Source of the DNA: Microbulbifer variabilis ATCC 700307
GTDB lineage: Bacteria > Pseudomonadota > Gammaproteobacteria > Pseudomonadales > Cellvibrionaceae
DNA: 64,000 nt
Reading direction: 5' to 3'
Assembly: GCF_000380565.1 (NCBI RefSeq)
Contig: NZ_AQYJ01000029.1
Location: 434,001 to 498,000 of the forward strand
The notes beneath the pieces are model-generated. The model worked only from the letters and a program-made list of their open reading frames with translations, had not been told where the DNA came from and searched no databases. Below, piece after piece: positions 62,978-64,000 of the stretch; the stretch's first letter is position 1; every line of letters starts with the position of its first letter. Both the position numbers and the translations under genes were made by a program.

Positions 62978-63451
62978 ATGGAAAAGGATATGGGGCTAAA
63001 TATACGACGCGTAGTGACAGGACACGATAGTGCCGGCAAGCCTGTCGTGGTTCTGGATGATAGGGGTGAATATACTGCCAGTTGGCGTCCTCATATGGAG
63101 CAGCAACAGTTCTGGACAACAGCCGATCTGCCCGTTGAGATTGACTCGGCAAATAGCGATAAAGGGGCTCGTAGGGCTGGTACTACTATTGCGGGTGGCT
63201 CCATCTTCAAAGTGGTTGAATTTGGCCCAGGTGTAACGCCTCGTATTCATCGTACAGATAGTATTGACTATGCCGTAGTCCTCTCTGGGGAGATTGACAT
63301 GGCTCTGGGAGAGGATAGAGAAGTTCATCTGGTTGCTGGAGATACACTGATACAGCGCGCGACCATCCATAATTGGATTAATCGAGGGACTGAGCCTTGC
63401 CGTATTGCGTTTGTGTTAATCAGTGCTAATGGGAACTCGGCAATTGGTTAA
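62978..63451 (+). CDS. Cupin-domain protein
   Basis: A 157-residue single-domain cupin. Motif 1 is approximated by PRIHRTDSIDYAVVLSGEIDM and motif 2 by LVAGDTLIQRATIHNWINRG; the metal-binding His residues are His 88 (IHRTDS) and the one in IHNW, while the usual HxH is reduced to IHRT. The sequence matches the family of small cupins next to polyketide or aromatic catabolism genes, but no such gene is here. GGTCAGG precedes the ATG at 62978; a second in-frame ATG at 62990 is the alternative. The ligand is unknown. Confidence 0.8.
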   Translation: MEKDMGLNIRRVVTGHDSAGKPVVVLDDRGEYTASWRPHMEQQQFWTTADLPVEIDSANSDKGARRAGTTIAGGSIFKVVEFGPGVTPRIHRTDSIDYAVVLSGEIDMALGEDREVHLVAGDTLIQRATIHNWINRGTEPCRIAFVLISANGNSAIG

Positions 63452-63591
63452 TATGAATTATTTGGTTGGGCTGTAAATCTCGAATTCCATAAAATGTTTA
63501 CAGGCCGATATTGTACGTCTGTAAATATACTGGAAGGTAAAGAAGCTAATTTACCGGCGTAACCAGTGATAAATAGTCGATATAATGGACT

Positions 63592-64000
63592 CTATATCTG
63601 GAACCTGGATGGAATAGGCTCATTGATATCATTAGGGTGAATGAGCGCTGCTTCTATCCCCGCATGTACGCCGAGTGCGGCTGTCTCCCTGGACATACTT
63701 GGAGTGCCAAGATTTTCAGGTAATGCCGCCACTTGAGGTAATTGTGGGAGGTGAATCCAACCGGCACGTATATCTAACTGATTTATGGCAATATAATGTA
63801 GTACACCGTACATTAAATGGTTACAACAAAAGGTGGCTGCGGTATCTGAGATATCTGCGGGGACGCCCACGCCACGCATAGCCTTAACCATGGCCCTTAA
63901 AGGTAGGGTGCTGCGGTAGGCTACGGGACCGTCGGGTATGGTTGGCTCACCCTGCATTTCTACACCGCGGTTATCCTTTAGGTTATATCGGGTAGAATCA
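63592..64000 (-). CDS. pcp: Pyroglutamyl-peptidase I, C-terminal part (cut by window edge)
   Basis: The C-terminal 136 or so codons of a gene that runs off the right edge. Family marks are SDTAATFCCNHLMYG with the active-site Cys before NHLMY, and AGWIHLPQLPQVA with the catalytic His. An upstream Asn-Leu-Lys-Asp segment matches the family's INLxD region and continues in frame to base 64000, so the first ATG visible at 63957 is internal. The enzyme removes N-terminal pyroglutamate from peptides. The phrase PLRAMVKAMRG is normal for the family. Confidence 0.85.
   Translation of the reverse strand, partial: DSTRYNLKDNRGVEMQGEPTIPDGPVAYRSTLPLRAMVKAMRGVGVPADISDTAATFCCNHLMYGVLHYIAINQLDIRAGWIHLPQLPQVAALPENLGTPSMSRETAALGVHAGIEAALIHPNDINEPIPSRFQI

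Overview
The window reads as chromosome of a free-living, probably marine gammaproteobacterium of the Cellvibrionales/Microbulbifer type. This is an inference from gene content: TonB-dependent uptake, nfuA, slyX, rsmJ, hrpB, B12-dependent metH, a cysI/DUF934 pair and many lipoproteins. No rRNA, tRNA, CRISPR array, prophage or insertion sequence was recognised. Genes are dense and mostly intact, except for several A+T-rich gaps of 0.4-0.85 kb, chiefly in the first 16 kb.

Region by region. 0.2-3.1 kb: small accessory genes (secreted protein, methyltransferase, YtoQ family, NTF2-like). 3.2-7.4 kb: a thiamine uptake and salvage operon on the minus strand, headed by a TPP riboswitch (TonB receptor, YkoF-like thiamine-binding protein, PnuT-type permease, thiamine-kinase-like protein). 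7.6-10.1 kb: MBL-fold lipoprotein and HD-domain protein divergent from a TetR regulator. 10.9-17.2 kb: a SARP-like regulator fused to an alpha/beta hydrolase, an ExsA-like AraC regulator and a DUF885 lipoprotein. 17.2-25.9 kb: a six-gene acyl-CoA catabolic operon with a divergent TetR regulator, laid out like the acyclic-terpene (atu) cluster of Pseudomonas; a leucine-type (liu) role is the alternative. 26-37.6 kb: an M48-like membrane protein that has lost its HExxH motif, then YciH, a K+ channel, thioesterase, serine hydrolase, SlyX, OmpA lipoprotein, PQQ sugar dehydrogenase and RsmJ. 37.9-42.4 kb: glutamate decarboxylase, Spo0M, and an SDR/TetR divergent pair with two operator palindromes. 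42.4-50.8 kb: sulfur and methionine metabolism (cysI, DUF934, metH, DUF2970), a DJ-1/PfpI protein and nfuA.

51.0-57.1 kb: the most unusual part. Six consecutive, co-directional patatin-like genes of about 290 codons, clearly paralogous, end in an NTF2-like gene. They share a signature in which Cys follows the Arg of the glycine-rich loop (GGGxRC-x-WQ), and five of six lack the first Gly of the GxSxG elbow, while the Ser-Asp dyad is kept. This array is the best candidate for an undescribed system. 57.2-64 kb: GH114-type lipoprotein, hrpB, a 14-TM MFS pump, a cupin protein and a pyroglutamyl-peptidase gene cut by the right edge.

Start codons were moved from the longest possible frame wherever a Shine-Dalgarno sequence or family length favoured an internal start; each such choice is noted in the entry.
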